From Burkholderia sp. (GTDB lineage: Bacteria > Pseudomonadota > Gammaproteobacteria > Burkholderiales > Burkholderiaceae), in NCBI GenBank assembly GCA_030151225.1, contig JASLEG010000087.1, forward strand, positions 1-64,000: a DNA stretch of 64,000 nucleotides. The letters run 5' to 3'. How positions within the stretch are numbered: position 1 is the first letter of the stretch; each line of letters starts with the position of its first letter. Shown piece after piece: positions 23,227 through 30,814 of this stretch. Both the position numbers and the translations under genes were made by a program. Below the pieces are notes generated by a model. That model did no database searches, was not told where the DNA came from, and worked only from the letters and a program-made list of their open reading frames with translations.

Positions 23227-23385
23227 GCCCACACTGTCATTCTATGCTGGCGCGGCAAGCAGAACGAAATCGGCCCGTCCCAGCATGCCGCGCGAATGCG
23301 GCAACGCCGGAACCGGCGATGCGTGCGAGTCTTGATGACAGACGGGGATGTAATAGAAAAGAGTAAGGCCAGCTGGCTTGTGTGC

Positions 23386-23419
23386 GGTTGGTTTTGGTGC
23401 TGGAACACCAAAACCAACC
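23386..23419. terminator. perfect 14-bp hairpin
   Basis: GGTTGGTTTTGGTG (23386-23399) pairs perfectly with 23406-23419 around CTGGAA. There is no T-run, so it may be a terminator helper, a protein site or the scar of a mobile element at the edge of the cargo island. The stretch 23420-23842 has an open frame (from 23489, joined in frame to the transglycosylase) but reads as noise and I see no supported gene. Confidence 0.5.
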
Positions 23420-23842
23420 TAACCAAGGCTACGAATAATTCAACACGCTTTCTAAGCAGAGGGCGCGCATCGAGGTTTAACCGAGGCTATGGCGATTCTA
23501 CGTCATTGTGGCCCCGTTGGCGCATGTGCATGCGTACGACGGGTGGAGTGCTATAAGGCGCTGCTCATTCGCGTGATGCCCATCGAGGAACAGTTGGGCT
23601 CATTGCTCCGTTTGCGCGGCAATGATGGTCCCCTCTTCGGTGCCGCAGTTCGGTGTGGCCTGACAAACTTCTACGAGTCTGCAAAGCTCAATTCAAGTGC
23701 GCGATCGATGCCGCCTGTGGCGACACCGCGCTGCGAGCCAACCTCTGGTTCACATGTCTTGGAACGTTTTCCGCGCGAGCCTCTCCCGCTCGCGCCCCGC
23801 CTGCGCAGTAACCCTCACCATCCCTCGTCCGCAGGTGGACTC

Positions 23843-23879
23843 GTAGCGTATCGGGTCGACCAGGTACGCTACTTTTTTT
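23843..23879 (+). terminator. factor-independent terminator directly before the transglycosylase gene
   Basis: GTAGCGTA (23843-23850) pairs with TACGCTAC (23865-23872), followed at once by seven T (23873-23879). This is a textbook plus-strand terminator, ending 5 bases before ATG 23885. It would stop transcription arriving from the cargo island, or act as an attenuator of the transfer operon. Confidence 0.72.
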
Positions 23880-23884
23880 ATTCG

Positions 23885-24409
23885 ATGCGGCCGGCCGCGC
23901 TAGTCGGCCTGTTGCGCTACATCGTCCTGCTGGCTGCCGCCGCAATCACGATGACCATGGCCTCGCCGGCCAGTGCGAACGCTTGCTCCGGCAACGTCTT
24001 CACCGAGGCGGCTGCCCTCTACCAGTTGGATCCCGATCTGCTGCGCGCTATCACCTGGGTCGAATCCCGCGGCGTGCCGAGCGCTGTTGGCCCGAGGCTG
24101 GCCGATGGGCATCGGGCCTGGGGTGCAGCGCAGATCAACGACATCCACCTCCCCGAACTCGTTTCGTACGGCGTCACTCAACGCGATCTTCTGGATCCCT
24201 GCACGAACCTCAAGCTGAGCGCCTGGGTGCTGGCCAACTGCATTCAGGCGAAGGGCGCCACGTGGGCGGCCGTCGGTTGCTATAACGCGGGGCCGAGCTC
24301 GACCAACACCACCGCGCAGGCGCGTTATGTACGCCTGGTGCAGCGAGCCTATGCAGGGTATCGCGCTCAGTCCGCAGCGGTGCCGGCCTCTGCACGGGAG
24401 GCCAAGTGA
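23885..24409 (+). CDS. lytic transglycosylase (VirB1/TrbN-type, peptidoglycan hydrolase)
   Basis: ATG 23885 gives a 174-aa protein with a signal peptide (MRPAALVGLLRYIVLLAAAA, cleaved near ASANA). The SLT domain has AITWVESRG with the catalytic Glu, then GAAQINDIHLPEL, the Cys-bearing LLDPCTNLKLSAWVLANCIQ, and AVGCYNAGPSS, all characteristic of T4SS-associated transglycosylases. It opens gaps in the murein for the secretion channel. No ribosome site exists before ATG 23885 because the terminator T-run is there; starts at 23951 or 23957 would remove most of the signal peptide. The stop overlaps the next start. Confidence 0.88.
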   Translation: MRPAALVGLLRYIVLLAAAAITMTMASPASANACSGNVFTEAAALYQLDPDLLRAITWVESRGVPSAVGPRLADGHRAWGAAQINDIHLPELVSYGVTQRDLLDPCTNLKLSAWVLANCIQAKGATWAAVGCYNAGPSSTNTTAQARYVRLVQRAYAGYRAQSAAVPASAREAK

Positions 24410-24801
24410 TGCGAACCGCTCTCCTCGCTCTTGTCTGTTGCGTGCTCGCTCAGTCCAGCTTCGCGTCACCGCGCTTGCCCGATTACGACGTCACCCAAAT
24501 CGGTATGCCTGGCGCCGGCCGATTCGTGTTCTGTTCAGCGCAAGCTTGCCCGGATCCAACGATCAAGCATCTTGCAGCGGCGGCACCGATCCTTTCCGCC
24601 CCGGCGCCTACTGCCCAGTCCTCTCCTCTTCCTGCTCGAGTCGGGTCACCCATGGTCGTGCCGGCGACGGGACAACCCACCTCCGCTCGACACGTGCGTC
24701 ATCGGCACCCGAAACATGTTGCGCGACGCGCGCTCAGCCGGCCGCAATGCACGAACTCGAGCGACGACGGCATCGCCGCTAAACGCCTCACGGCTCGATA
24801 G
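24409..24801 (+). CDS. exported hypothetical protein, 130 aa
   Basis: ATG 24409 overlaps the transglycosylase stop (an alternative GTG lies at 24406). A short signal peptide (MRTALLALVCCVLAQSSFA) is followed by DVTQIGMPGAGRFVFCSAQA with a pair of Cys (FCSAQACPDP), a Pro/Ala-rich linker and a very basic tail (RHVRHRHPKHVARRAL). It may be a small periplasmic part of the transfer system because it is coupled to the transglycosylase, but I recognise no family. Confidence 0.6.
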   Translation: MRTALLALVCCVLAQSSFASPRLPDYDVTQIGMPGAGRFVFCSAQACPDPTIKHLAAAAPILSAPAPTAQSSPLPARVGSPMVVPATGQPTSARHVRHRHPKHVARRALSRPQCTNSSDDGIAAKRLTAR

Positions 24802-24906
24802 TTCGCGTAGCTGATCAATTTAACCACTCGACCTCGGAGGTTATTCAGAAGTAAGCAGTACGTAATAAAAGCATTGAACGTCTTTCAACCACTCTTCCCC
24901 TGAGTC

Positions 24907-24960
24907 GTGCCCGTGCCGCCCGTAACGGCACGGGCACTCCACCGCCGGATGGCCGGCGGT
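24907..24960. promoter_or_regulatory. two tandem hairpins in the pilin gene leader
   Basis: GTGCCCGTGCCG (24907-24918) pairs perfectly with 24926-24937, and ACCGCCGG (24941-24948) with CCGGCGGT (24953-24960). Together they occupy the leader just before the pilin start at 24979. No T-run follows. They may raise pilin mRNA stability by blocking upstream decay or act as an attenuator; both are inferences. Confidence 0.55.
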
Positions 24961-24978
24961 TTAATGCGTGAGGACCAC

Positions 24979-25368
24979 ATGATTTTCCAAGAACTCAATC
25001 AGCTCGAGATACGGATCGCGAGCGACCTCGTTGCGCTCGAGGATCGCATCAAGTCGGCGCTCCAACAGCCGGAGGTACGCGAGACGCTCCAATTCGTTGT
25101 CGGCGCGCTCGTCATGTCCACCCTCGTGCTCTTCGCACGCCACGTGTTCGGTTCGGATGGCGCTGAGTTCGCGCAAGCCTCGACCACTATGGAGGGGTGG
25201 GTCAAGGGCAACCCCGGAAAGACGGCCGCTCTGGCTGGCTTGGGAATTGGTGGTGTCCGCGCGATGTTTGTCAAGGACTACGCCGCATTCGCCCTCCCCG
25301 CAGGGATCGGGATCCTCGCCGGCATTCTCGTGGGCGTGGTCGACGCCAGTTACACGGCCACGATCTGA
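24979..25368 (+). CDS. traA: F-type pilin precursor TraA
   Basis: ATG 24979 is favoured by GTGAGGACC just upstream (an in-frame ATG at 24964 is possible). The 129-aa protein has a long leader with a membrane segment (about residues 35-57), a likely signal peptidase site after AEFAQA (about 66-71), and a mature part of about 60 residues: TTMEGWVKGNPGKTAALAGL, a first hydrophobic segment, the short KDY loop, and LPAGIGILAGILVGVVDA. A long leader with a mature pilin of two hydrophobic helices joined by a basic loop is the hallmark of F-type TraA. It is followed by traL, traE, traK and traB, the standard F order. Confidence 0.82.
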   Translation: MIFQELNQLEIRIASDLVALEDRIKSALQQPEVRETLQFVVGALVMSTLVLFARHVFGSDGAEFAQASTTMEGWVKGNPGKTAALAGLGIGGVRAMFVKDYAAFALPAGIGILAGILVGVVDASYTATI

Positions 25369-25381
25369 ACGGGGGGCGGCA

Positions 25382-25669
25382 ATGTCGGACGATCTCAACC
25401 ACTACGTGCCAAGCCGGCTCGACGATCCGGAGAAGTTTCTGTTCTTCCGCAAGGACGTCGCCATGATCGGCCTCGCCGGCACGGTCGTCGGCGTGGTCGC
25501 CGGCTACCCCTTGATCGGGGTTGTTGCCGGCGTCGTGCTGGCCGCCGCCTGGCAGAAATTCAGCTCGGGCCAGCATCCCGGAATGTCCGCCCACGTCATG
25601 TACTGGGTGCTCGGACAGCCGGCACCGAAGAAGCTGCCCCCGTCCGACCTTCGCGAATTGAACGGGTGA
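25382..25669 (+). CDS. traL: pilus assembly protein TraL
   Basis: The 95-aa product starts MSDDLNHYVPSRLDDPEKFL, the conserved YVP-RLD-P---F opening of TraL, followed by two membrane segments (DVAMIGLAGTVVGVVAGYPL and IGVVAGVVLAAAWQ) and a soluble tail with YWVLGQPAPKKLPPSDLREL. TraL corresponds to VirB3 and sits in the inner membrane with TraC. GGGGGGCGGCA precedes the start. It lies 13 bases after traA and 4 before traE. Confidence 0.9.
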   Translation: MSDDLNHYVPSRLDDPEKFLFFRKDVAMIGLAGTVVGVVAGYPLIGVVAGVVLAAAWQKFSSGQHPGMSAHVMYWVLGQPAPKKLPPSDLRELNG

Positions 25670-25673
25670 GCCG

Positions 25674-26285
25674 ATGAATCCCGAAAAAGCCGCCCAATCC
25701 CGCGATGCGCTGCGTGCGGAGAACCGCTTCCTCAAGAAGCTTCTCCTCGGCAACGGTACGACGAGCGTGGTGCTCGCGCTCAGCTGCACCTGGCTGATCG
25801 TCACGCAACGCATCGTCATCATGCCGCCGGCGGTGCGTGGCACCTATGTCATCGGCGCGCGCTATGCCAACGAACAGTATCTGGCCGACCAGGCGGCCTA
25901 TGTGCTCTCGCTCTCCAAGAGCGTCACGCCCAGTACCGTCGACAACAACGTGCGGGTCCTGCTTTCGATGGTGGATGACGACCGCCGTGCGGCGCTCAAA
26001 ACCCAATGGGATGCAGACGCCCTGCAGATCAAGCACGACGGCGTCACCAACGTGTTCGAGCCGATGGGTGTCGGCGAGGTCGACTTCCGCAACAAGTCGG
26101 TGAAGCTCAGCGGAACCGTGACCACCTACATCTCGGGCAAGCGTACGAGCTCGGAACAGAAGACCTTCGAGGTCTATTTCGGCATCACCCTCTTCGGCCG
26201 ACTGGTGCTGCTCGACATCCGCGAAGCCACGCGCGGCAAGCAGGGTATCGAACCCCTGGTACCCACGGAGCAAACCGCATCATGA
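25674..26285 (+). CDS. traE: T4SS channel protein TraE (VirB5-position/VirB8-like)
   Basis: The 203-aa protein has one N-terminal membrane segment (about 25-50, LGNGTTSVVLALSCTWLIV) and a periplasmic domain with GAR(Y) and SKSVTPSTVDNNVRVLL, then a VGEVDFRNKSVKLSGTVTTY strand pair and a C-terminal GRLVLLDIREAT. This is the TraE topology: a VirB8-like fold anchored in the inner membrane, needed for pilus assembly. It overlaps traK by 4 bases. Confidence 0.88.
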   Translation: MNPEKAAQSRDALRAENRFLKKLLLGNGTTSVVLALSCTWLIVTQRIVIMPPAVRGTYVIGARYANEQYLADQAAYVLSLSKSVTPSTVDNNVRVLLSMVDDDRRAALKTQWDADALQIKHDGVTNVFEPMGVGEVDFRNKSVKLSGTVTTYISGKRTSSEQKTFEVYFGITLFGRLVLLDIREATRGKQGIEPLVPTEQTAS

Positions 26286-27019
26286 TTCTCCATTTTCATT
26301 CTCTGGTCACTCCGTGGCGCGCAGCCGTCCTCGCGGTCGTATCGCTCGCCTTCGTAGTTCCGGGAACGGCTGAAGCCATCCAGTTCGTCAAGGGCGCGGA
26401 CCGTCAAACACAGCAGGTGTCGGTGTCCGCTGCCGAGTACAACTTGCTGTCCATGTCGGGCGGCCGCCAGTTCACCGAAATCGTGCCCGCCGTTCCGGGC
26501 TCGGTGTCGTGGACAAAGGATGGCGCCAAGCTCTGGCTCAAACCGGCTAATCCGACCGCGCTCAATGAATCGATCACCATCTTCGTGAGCGACGATGCGG
26601 GGGCGACGTACCGGCTCTCTCTCGTTCCAGGGCCCCGTCCCGCCGAGGATATCCGTATCGAGCCCCCGGCGACTCACGCGACGCGTGCACTGCGGGCCTC
26701 GGCCTTCCAGCGTCGGGTGAAGCTCATGATGCTCGCGATGGCTGGCGGGCAAGGCGCACCTCAACTCGCCTATACGTCAGTCGATACCGCCGTTCCACTC
26801 TGGAAGGAGGCGTCGCTCACGCTCGTGCGCCAATACAGCGACAGTGATTTCGTCGGCGAGACGTACACGCTGTCGAATATCTCTCACGCCGACATGACGC
26901 TCGACGAGCGCGAGCTCTATGCGCCGGGCGTGCTGGCAGTGGCTATCGAGAATGCGAGCCTTCCTGCGGGCGCCAGCACGATCGTCTACGTGGTGCGGGA
27001 GCGAGGCGACCATGAGTGA
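26282..27019 (+). CDS. traK: secretin-like outer-membrane core protein TraK
   Basis: ATG 26282 sits in the traE stop (ATGA). The 245-aa protein has a signal peptide (cleaved near GTAEA) and a beta-rich body (VSVSAAEYNLLSMSGGRQFT, TIFVSDDAGATYRLSLVPGP, YTLSNISHADMTLDERELYA). TraK is the VirB9-like member of the TraB-TraK-TraV core complex. It is close to the 242 aa of F TraK and has no odd feature. It overlaps traB by 8 bases. Confidence 0.88.
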   Translation: MILHFHSLVTPWRAAVLAVVSLAFVVPGTAEAIQFVKGADRQTQQVSVSAAEYNLLSMSGGRQFTEIVPAVPGSVSWTKDGAKLWLKPANPTALNESITIFVSDDAGATYRLSLVPGPRPAEDIRIEPPATHATRALRASAFQRRVKLMMLAMAGGQGAPQLAYTSVDTAVPLWKEASLTLVRQYSDSDFVGETYTLSNISHADMTLDERELYAPGVLAVAIENASLPAGASTIVYVVRERGDHE

Positions 27020-28337
27020 CATCAATCACGACACCAAGCGGCGTCAGCGGATCCTGACGTTTGTCGCATGCGGCGTGCTGGCGGTGTTGTTCATCGTCGG
27101 GATGTTCTTCACGCAATCGGGCAAGAAGACCGCGAGCTTCACGACCAAGGTGCCGTTCACGAGCCTGGGCGACCAGAACGATCGCAATACCTGGCGCGCG
27201 CATTCGGAGGCGCAGCTGGCGGACATGACGCGACAGCTCGCCAATGCGAACTCGCGCGCGGACGACGCGGCAGCCAAGCTCACCGCCCTCGCCAAGGCGC
27301 AGGGTGACCTCCAGAAGCAGTTCGAGGACCAGAAGAACAAGCCGGCCGCGGCGGCAGCCGCAGCATCTACAGGTTCCGGCGATCACGCCCTGCTCGACAA
27401 GCCCATTCCGCTCAATGGAGCGCCGACCAAGCCGGGCGCGATTCTGAATCCGCCGTTCGGGCAGGCCGGGAAAGCCGGGCCGCCCGACGTTGCCGCTGTC
27501 GCGCCTCGACTCGATCTCATCAAGTTCGAGCCGCCGAAGGCGGGGTCCACCGACTGCGTGGATCCGCGCTTTTCGTCGCTGCCCGCCGATCAGGCTACGA
27601 AGGCCCAACAAGATTGCCTGCAGGCCAAGGGCAAGAAAGGCGTGACGTTCATTCCGGCTACCTCGTTCGTGCGCGTGTTCATGATGAATGGTGTGGACGC
27701 TCCGACCGGCGGGCAGGCGCAACACGACCCCCTGCACGTCTACCTGCAGGTGCTCGACCCGGCCAATTTGCCGAACAGCCGCCAACTCGATATTAGCGAA
27801 TGCCGAATTGTGACTTCCGCATTCGGAGACGTGTCGAGCGAGCGCACGATGATGCGCGGCGAGACGCTCGCCTGCATTCTCAACAGCGGTCGCACGATCG
27901 AGATGGATATCAAGGGCAACGTCATCGGCGAAGACGGCAAGGAAGGTGTTCGAGGGCGCCTCGTATCCAAATCGGGATCGGCACTCGCCATGTCGGTCTT
28001 CGCCGGCATCTCGTCTGGGATCGGCCAGGCCTTCAGTCAATCAGCCAACACGCTCAACACCACCGCGCTGGGCACCACATCGATCATCGATCCGAGTCAA
28101 GTCGGACGCGCGGCGGTCGGCAGCGGCATCGCGCAAGGCGCTGACTCGCTCAAACAGTACTACATCCGGGCGGCCGAGAAGCTTTTCCCGGTTATCGAGA
28201 CCGACGGCGGCCGCGTCGTGGAATTTGCCGTGAGCAAAGGGGCGGAGTACGACGGCGCCCTGTCGGACGTGAGCGGCATCAATGACGGGATCGACAAGGA
28301 TCCGCGTCAAACCGACGAGGGCAACTCCGATGACTGA
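27012..28337 (+). CDS. traB: T4SS core scaffold TraB (VirB10-like)
   Basis: The 441-aa protein has a membrane anchor at about 14-35 (ILTFVACGVLAVLFIVGMFF), a coiled-coil segment (residues 60-105), a Pro-rich linker, and a C-terminal VirB10-like domain with IPATSFVRVFMMNGVDAPTG, HVYLQVLDPANLPNSRQLD, SERTMMRGETLACIL and VRGRLVSKSGSALAMSVFAG followed by an antenna-like hydrophobic stretch. It spans both membranes and joins the inner-membrane parts to TraK and TraV. Its stop overlaps the following unknown gene by 8 bases, so the inserted genes are translationally coupled to it. Confidence 0.93.
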   Translation: MSDINHDTKRRQRILTFVACGVLAVLFIVGMFFTQSGKKTASFTTKVPFTSLGDQNDRNTWRAHSEAQLADMTRQLANANSRADDAAAKLTALAKAQGDLQKQFEDQKNKPAAAAAAASTGSGDHALLDKPIPLNGAPTKPGAILNPPFGQAGKAGPPDVAAVAPRLDLIKFEPPKAGSTDCVDPRFSSLPADQATKAQQDCLQAKGKKGVTFIPATSFVRVFMMNGVDAPTGGQAQHDPLHVYLQVLDPANLPNSRQLDISECRIVTSAFGDVSSERTMMRGETLACILNSGRTIEMDIKGNVIGEDGKEGVRGRLVSKSGSALAMSVFAGISSGIGQAFSQSANTLNTTALGTTSIIDPSQVGRAAVGSGIAQGADSLKQYYIRAAEKLFPVIETDGGRVVEFAVSKGAEYDGALSDVSGINDGIDKDPRQTDEGNSDD

Positions 28338-29079
28338 TGAACAGATCCGCGCGCAACGCGCCCCCTTCGAGCAGGCGATGACCTGCTGTGCGACTGACTC
28401 CGGCACGGAGCCGAGTTTCATTCGCAACGGTGACGACAGCTACGTGCAGCGCGAGATGCAGGCTGCGTTTCAGGGGTGGCTCGAGGCCCATGCGCGACTC
28501 GAGGCGGTGCTGACCGACATGGCCTCGGCTGAGATCGCCCGGAACCCCGATGGCAGTGATAAGCAGTCGGGTTTCCTGCAGGCGATTGACGGGCTGGCTG
28601 CTGAGCTCGGCATTGCGCGCGACGTACGTGGTAGCGCGGCGCTTGACGACGGATCTCGGGCGCCGATGCGGGTGTCCGAGGCAGACGAACCCCACGTGGG
28701 CGTGCCGTCCATCACCGGCGAATTGGTGAAGATCAGCAGCGCCAGCACCTTGCTGGGCAGCAGCGTCTCGATCAAGGCGGATGGCCGTACCGTCCATATC
28801 GAGGGCCTGCCCGAAACGACTGCCCGTGCCTGTCGCTCGCTGCTGTTCGAACGCGTCGAGCTGCACATTCGACCGGAAGCAAACTGGATCCCCGCCGAGC
28901 GCGCCGCGTTCGAGAGCGCCGTTGAGCTGCAAACGCTGCGCGGCTGGGTCCAAGGCGGTTTCGTGGCAAGCCGTTTGGACGATGGCGTGCTGATGGTCGA
29001 GGCTACGTCGCTGCGCACCTATGTCCACCGGTACTGGAAGGGCCGCACCGCATCTGCTGCCAATCGGAGTGGCTCGTGA
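28330..29079 (+). CDS. hypothetical protein inserted in the transfer operon, 249 aa
   Basis: ATG 28330 overlaps the traB stop. The product opens with a pattern seen in many phage and plasmid proteins (RAPFEQAM, then YVQREMQAAFQGWLEAHARL), continues with ETGFLQ-like and LAAELGIARDV segments, and has a second half with SASTLLGSSVSIKADGRTVH and WIPAERAAFESAVEL. It is soluble, without signal peptide. Together with the HNH nuclease and broken DUF5131 gene it separates traB from dsbC-traV; such genes are absent from F, SXT and R27 at this point as far as I recall. Function unknown. Confidence 0.65.
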   Translation: MTDEQIRAQRAPFEQAMTCCATDSGTEPSFIRNGDDSYVQREMQAAFQGWLEAHARLEAVLTDMASAEIARNPDGSDKQSGFLQAIDGLAAELGIARDVRGSAALDDGSRAPMRVSEADEPHVGVPSITGELVKISSASTLLGSSVSIKADGRTVHIEGLPETTARACRSLLFERVELHIRPEANWIPAERAAFESAVELQTLRGWVQGGFVASRLDDGVLMVEATSLRTYVHRYWKGRTASAANRSGS

Positions 29080-29525
29080 GCCGCCTGACCAAGACTCAAC
29101 GCGAGCAGGTCCGTCAGATGTTCGGCGGACGCTGCGCTTATTGCGGTGACCCGCTGCCTGAGCGGTGGCATGTCGACCACCTCGAGCCGGTGGTGCGCAC
29201 GCTCGAAGAGAAGCGCACTACGGACGGACGTTGGCTCTTCACCGCTGGTCCGGCTCGCTATCCCGAGCGCGACACCGCGGCGAACTACATGCCGGCCTGC
29301 GCGCCCTGCAACATAAGCAAGGGGCGATTGCAGGTGGAGGAATGGCGCCGGTGGTTGGCCGGCCACGTGAGCTCGCTCAATGCATATCACCCGATTTACC
29401 GCTTGGCCAAGCGGTATGGGCTGGTTCAGGAAACCGGCGGTGCCGTCGTATTCCATTTTGAGCGCGTAGGCGCGGAAATCGGAGCCTCTTTCGATCGCCA
29501 GCCTGACAAGGCAGGTCGCGCATGA
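29076..29525 (+). CDS. HNH endonuclease
   Basis: GTG 29076 overlaps the previous stop. The 149-aa protein has CAYC at residues 20-23, the catalytic HVDHLEPV at 32-39 and a second zinc pair in NYMPACAPCNISKGRLQVEE, which together form an HNH (beta-beta-alpha metal) nuclease with a treble-clef zinc site. A C-terminal extension (YHPIYRLAKRYGLVQETGG) is of unknown use. Such enzymes nick or cut DNA; this one may be a homing-type or defence nuclease. It overlaps the next gene by 4 bases. Confidence 0.85.
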   Translation: MSRLTKTQREQVRQMFGGRCAYCGDPLPERWHVDHLEPVVRTLEEKRTTDGRWLFTAGPARYPERDTAANYMPACAPCNISKGRLQVEEWRRWLAGHVSSLNAYHPIYRLAKRYGLVQETGGAVVFHFERVGAEIGASFDRQPDKAGRA

Positions 29526-29890
29526 GCGAGAACACCGCCATCGCCTGGACGGATGCCACATTCAGCGGATGGGAAGGCTGCACGCCCATCAGCCCCGGAT
29601 GCGACAACTGCTACGCGAAAGCGCGTAATCGTCGCTTCGGCGGCGGAGTCGCGCTCAACTGGGGCTCCGGCGCGCCGCGGCGCCGCACGTCGGTCGCGAC
29701 GTGGCGCGCCCCGCATCGCTGGAACAGGGCCCATGCCAAGTTCCTTGCCGAGCACGGCCGGCGCCGGCGCGTCTTCTGCTCGTCACTCGCTGACGTCTTC
29801 GACATGCGTCGGTCCGGCCACGATCTTGTGAGCGGAGCGGCCGGGGCAACCACCTCCGCGTGCTCATCCACTCTTCCCTCCTCTCTCTGA
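29522..29890 (+). pseudogene. truncated DUF5131 (phage Gp37/Gp68-like) gene
   Basis: The first 95 residues match DUF5131 as I know it: MSENTAIAWTDATFSGWEGC, SPGCDNCYAKARNRRFGGG, PRRRTSVATWRAPHRWNR, then RRVFCSSLADVFD. Intact members of this radical-SAM-like family continue for another 130 or more residues. Here the homology ends after DVFD and unrelated residues run to the stop at 29890, as expected from a deletion with frameshift. The CxxxC-C type cysteines (C20, C27, C30) remain. The gene is probably nonfunctional. dsbC starts 4 bases later, so the deletion junction lies close to the dsbC ribosome site. Confidence 0.75.
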
Positions 29891-29894
29891 CCCG

Positions 29895-30812
29895 ATGAAA
29901 CAGCGTCCCTTCACCTTTGCCCTGTTGTTGACCACGTGCCTTGCGTGGGGCTGCACCACCGAACACGGCGCGATGCAAGCGCATGCTGCGAATGCCGTGA
30001 CACCTGACACGCAGGCCTCGCAGCCACCGGCTTCGGCAACGGCAGCCGCCGGCACTGCCATCGACCCGGCCGATCCCAACCTCGATCCGGGCGTGGTCGC
30101 TCTCAAGGCAGCGCTGCATGCCCGATATCCGGCCACCCCGTTTCGCGAGGTGGCCGCCACGCCCTCCGCCGGCATCTACGAGGTAGTGATGGGCAACAAG
30201 GTGGCCTATACCGATGTCACAGGTCGCTACTTCCTGTTCGGCCATCTGTTCGACATGACGACCCAGCAGGACCTGACCGTGCCGCTTGAGCAGGCGCTGC
30301 AGAAGGTCCGCTTCCCCGCCGATCAGCTGCAGAACGCGTTCGTCGAGATCCACGGCGACGGCCACCGCAAGCTTGCCCTCTTCGACGATCCGGATTGCCC
30401 GTACTGCCTCGTGCTCGAGTCGGAGCTGGCCAAGGTCAAGGACGTCACGATCTACCGCTTTCTCTTCCCGCTCGAGTCGATCCACCCCCGCGCACGCGCC
30501 CATGCGATCGGAATCTGGTGTGCCGACGACCGCTTGGCCGCCTGGCATGCGTGGATGCCGCTCGCGCTCTCGCGCTGGATGCGCGACCAGGGTTCGTCCA
30601 CGGTTGGCTCGGCCGGATCTCGCAACGCGGCAGCTGCGCCTGCGCGCGTGGAGCCCAAGCTGGTGTCGTGCAAGAACCCCATCGATACCAACGAAGCGCT
30701 CGCCGCGACCCTCGGCATCGCCGGCACGCCCGCCCTCGTCAGCGGCGACGGCCGCGTGATGCCCGGTGCTGCCAGCGCCGACGCGATTGATCAATGGCTG
30801 GGAGCAAAGTGA
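29895..30812 (+). CDS. dsbC: DsbC-family thiol:disulfide isomerase
   Basis: The 305-aa protein has an N-terminal lipoprotein-like signal (MKQRPFTFALLLTTCLAWGC; Cys20 is a possible lipidation site), a Pro/Ala-rich linker, a DsbC dimerisation-like domain (KAALHARYPATPFREVAATP, GIYEVVMGNKVAYTDVTGRY), and a thioredoxin fold with the active site DDPDCPYC (Cys at about 168 and 171) and a cis-Pro in AGTPALVSGDG. It shuffles disulfides of Cys-rich transfer proteins such as TraU, TraN and TraH in the periplasm. A DsbC gene near traV-traC is also present in SXT/IncA/C-type systems. It overlaps the frame of traV but traV starts after its stop. Confidence 0.9.
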   Translation: MKQRPFTFALLLTTCLAWGCTTEHGAMQAHAANAVTPDTQASQPPASATAAAGTAIDPADPNLDPGVVALKAALHARYPATPFREVAATPSAGIYEVVMGNKVAYTDVTGRYFLFGHLFDMTTQQDLTVPLEQALQKVRFPADQLQNAFVEIHGDGHRKLALFDDPDCPYCLVLESELAKVKDVTIYRFLFPLESIHPRARAHAIGIWCADDRLAAWHAWMPLALSRWMRDQGSSTVGSAGSRNAAAAPARVEPKLVSCKNPIDTNEALAATLGIAGTPALVSGDGRVMPGAASADAIDQWLGAK

Positions 30813-30814
30813 TC

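Noticed and set aside
23489..23884. N-terminal extension of the transglycosylase back to 23489
   Set aside because: It would place a factor-independent terminator inside the coding region and has no signal-peptide logic.
19345..23885. Transposon or insertion sequence carrying the cargo island
   Set aside because: No transposase or integrase, and no matching terminal inverted repeats or target duplications were found at the two ends by eye.
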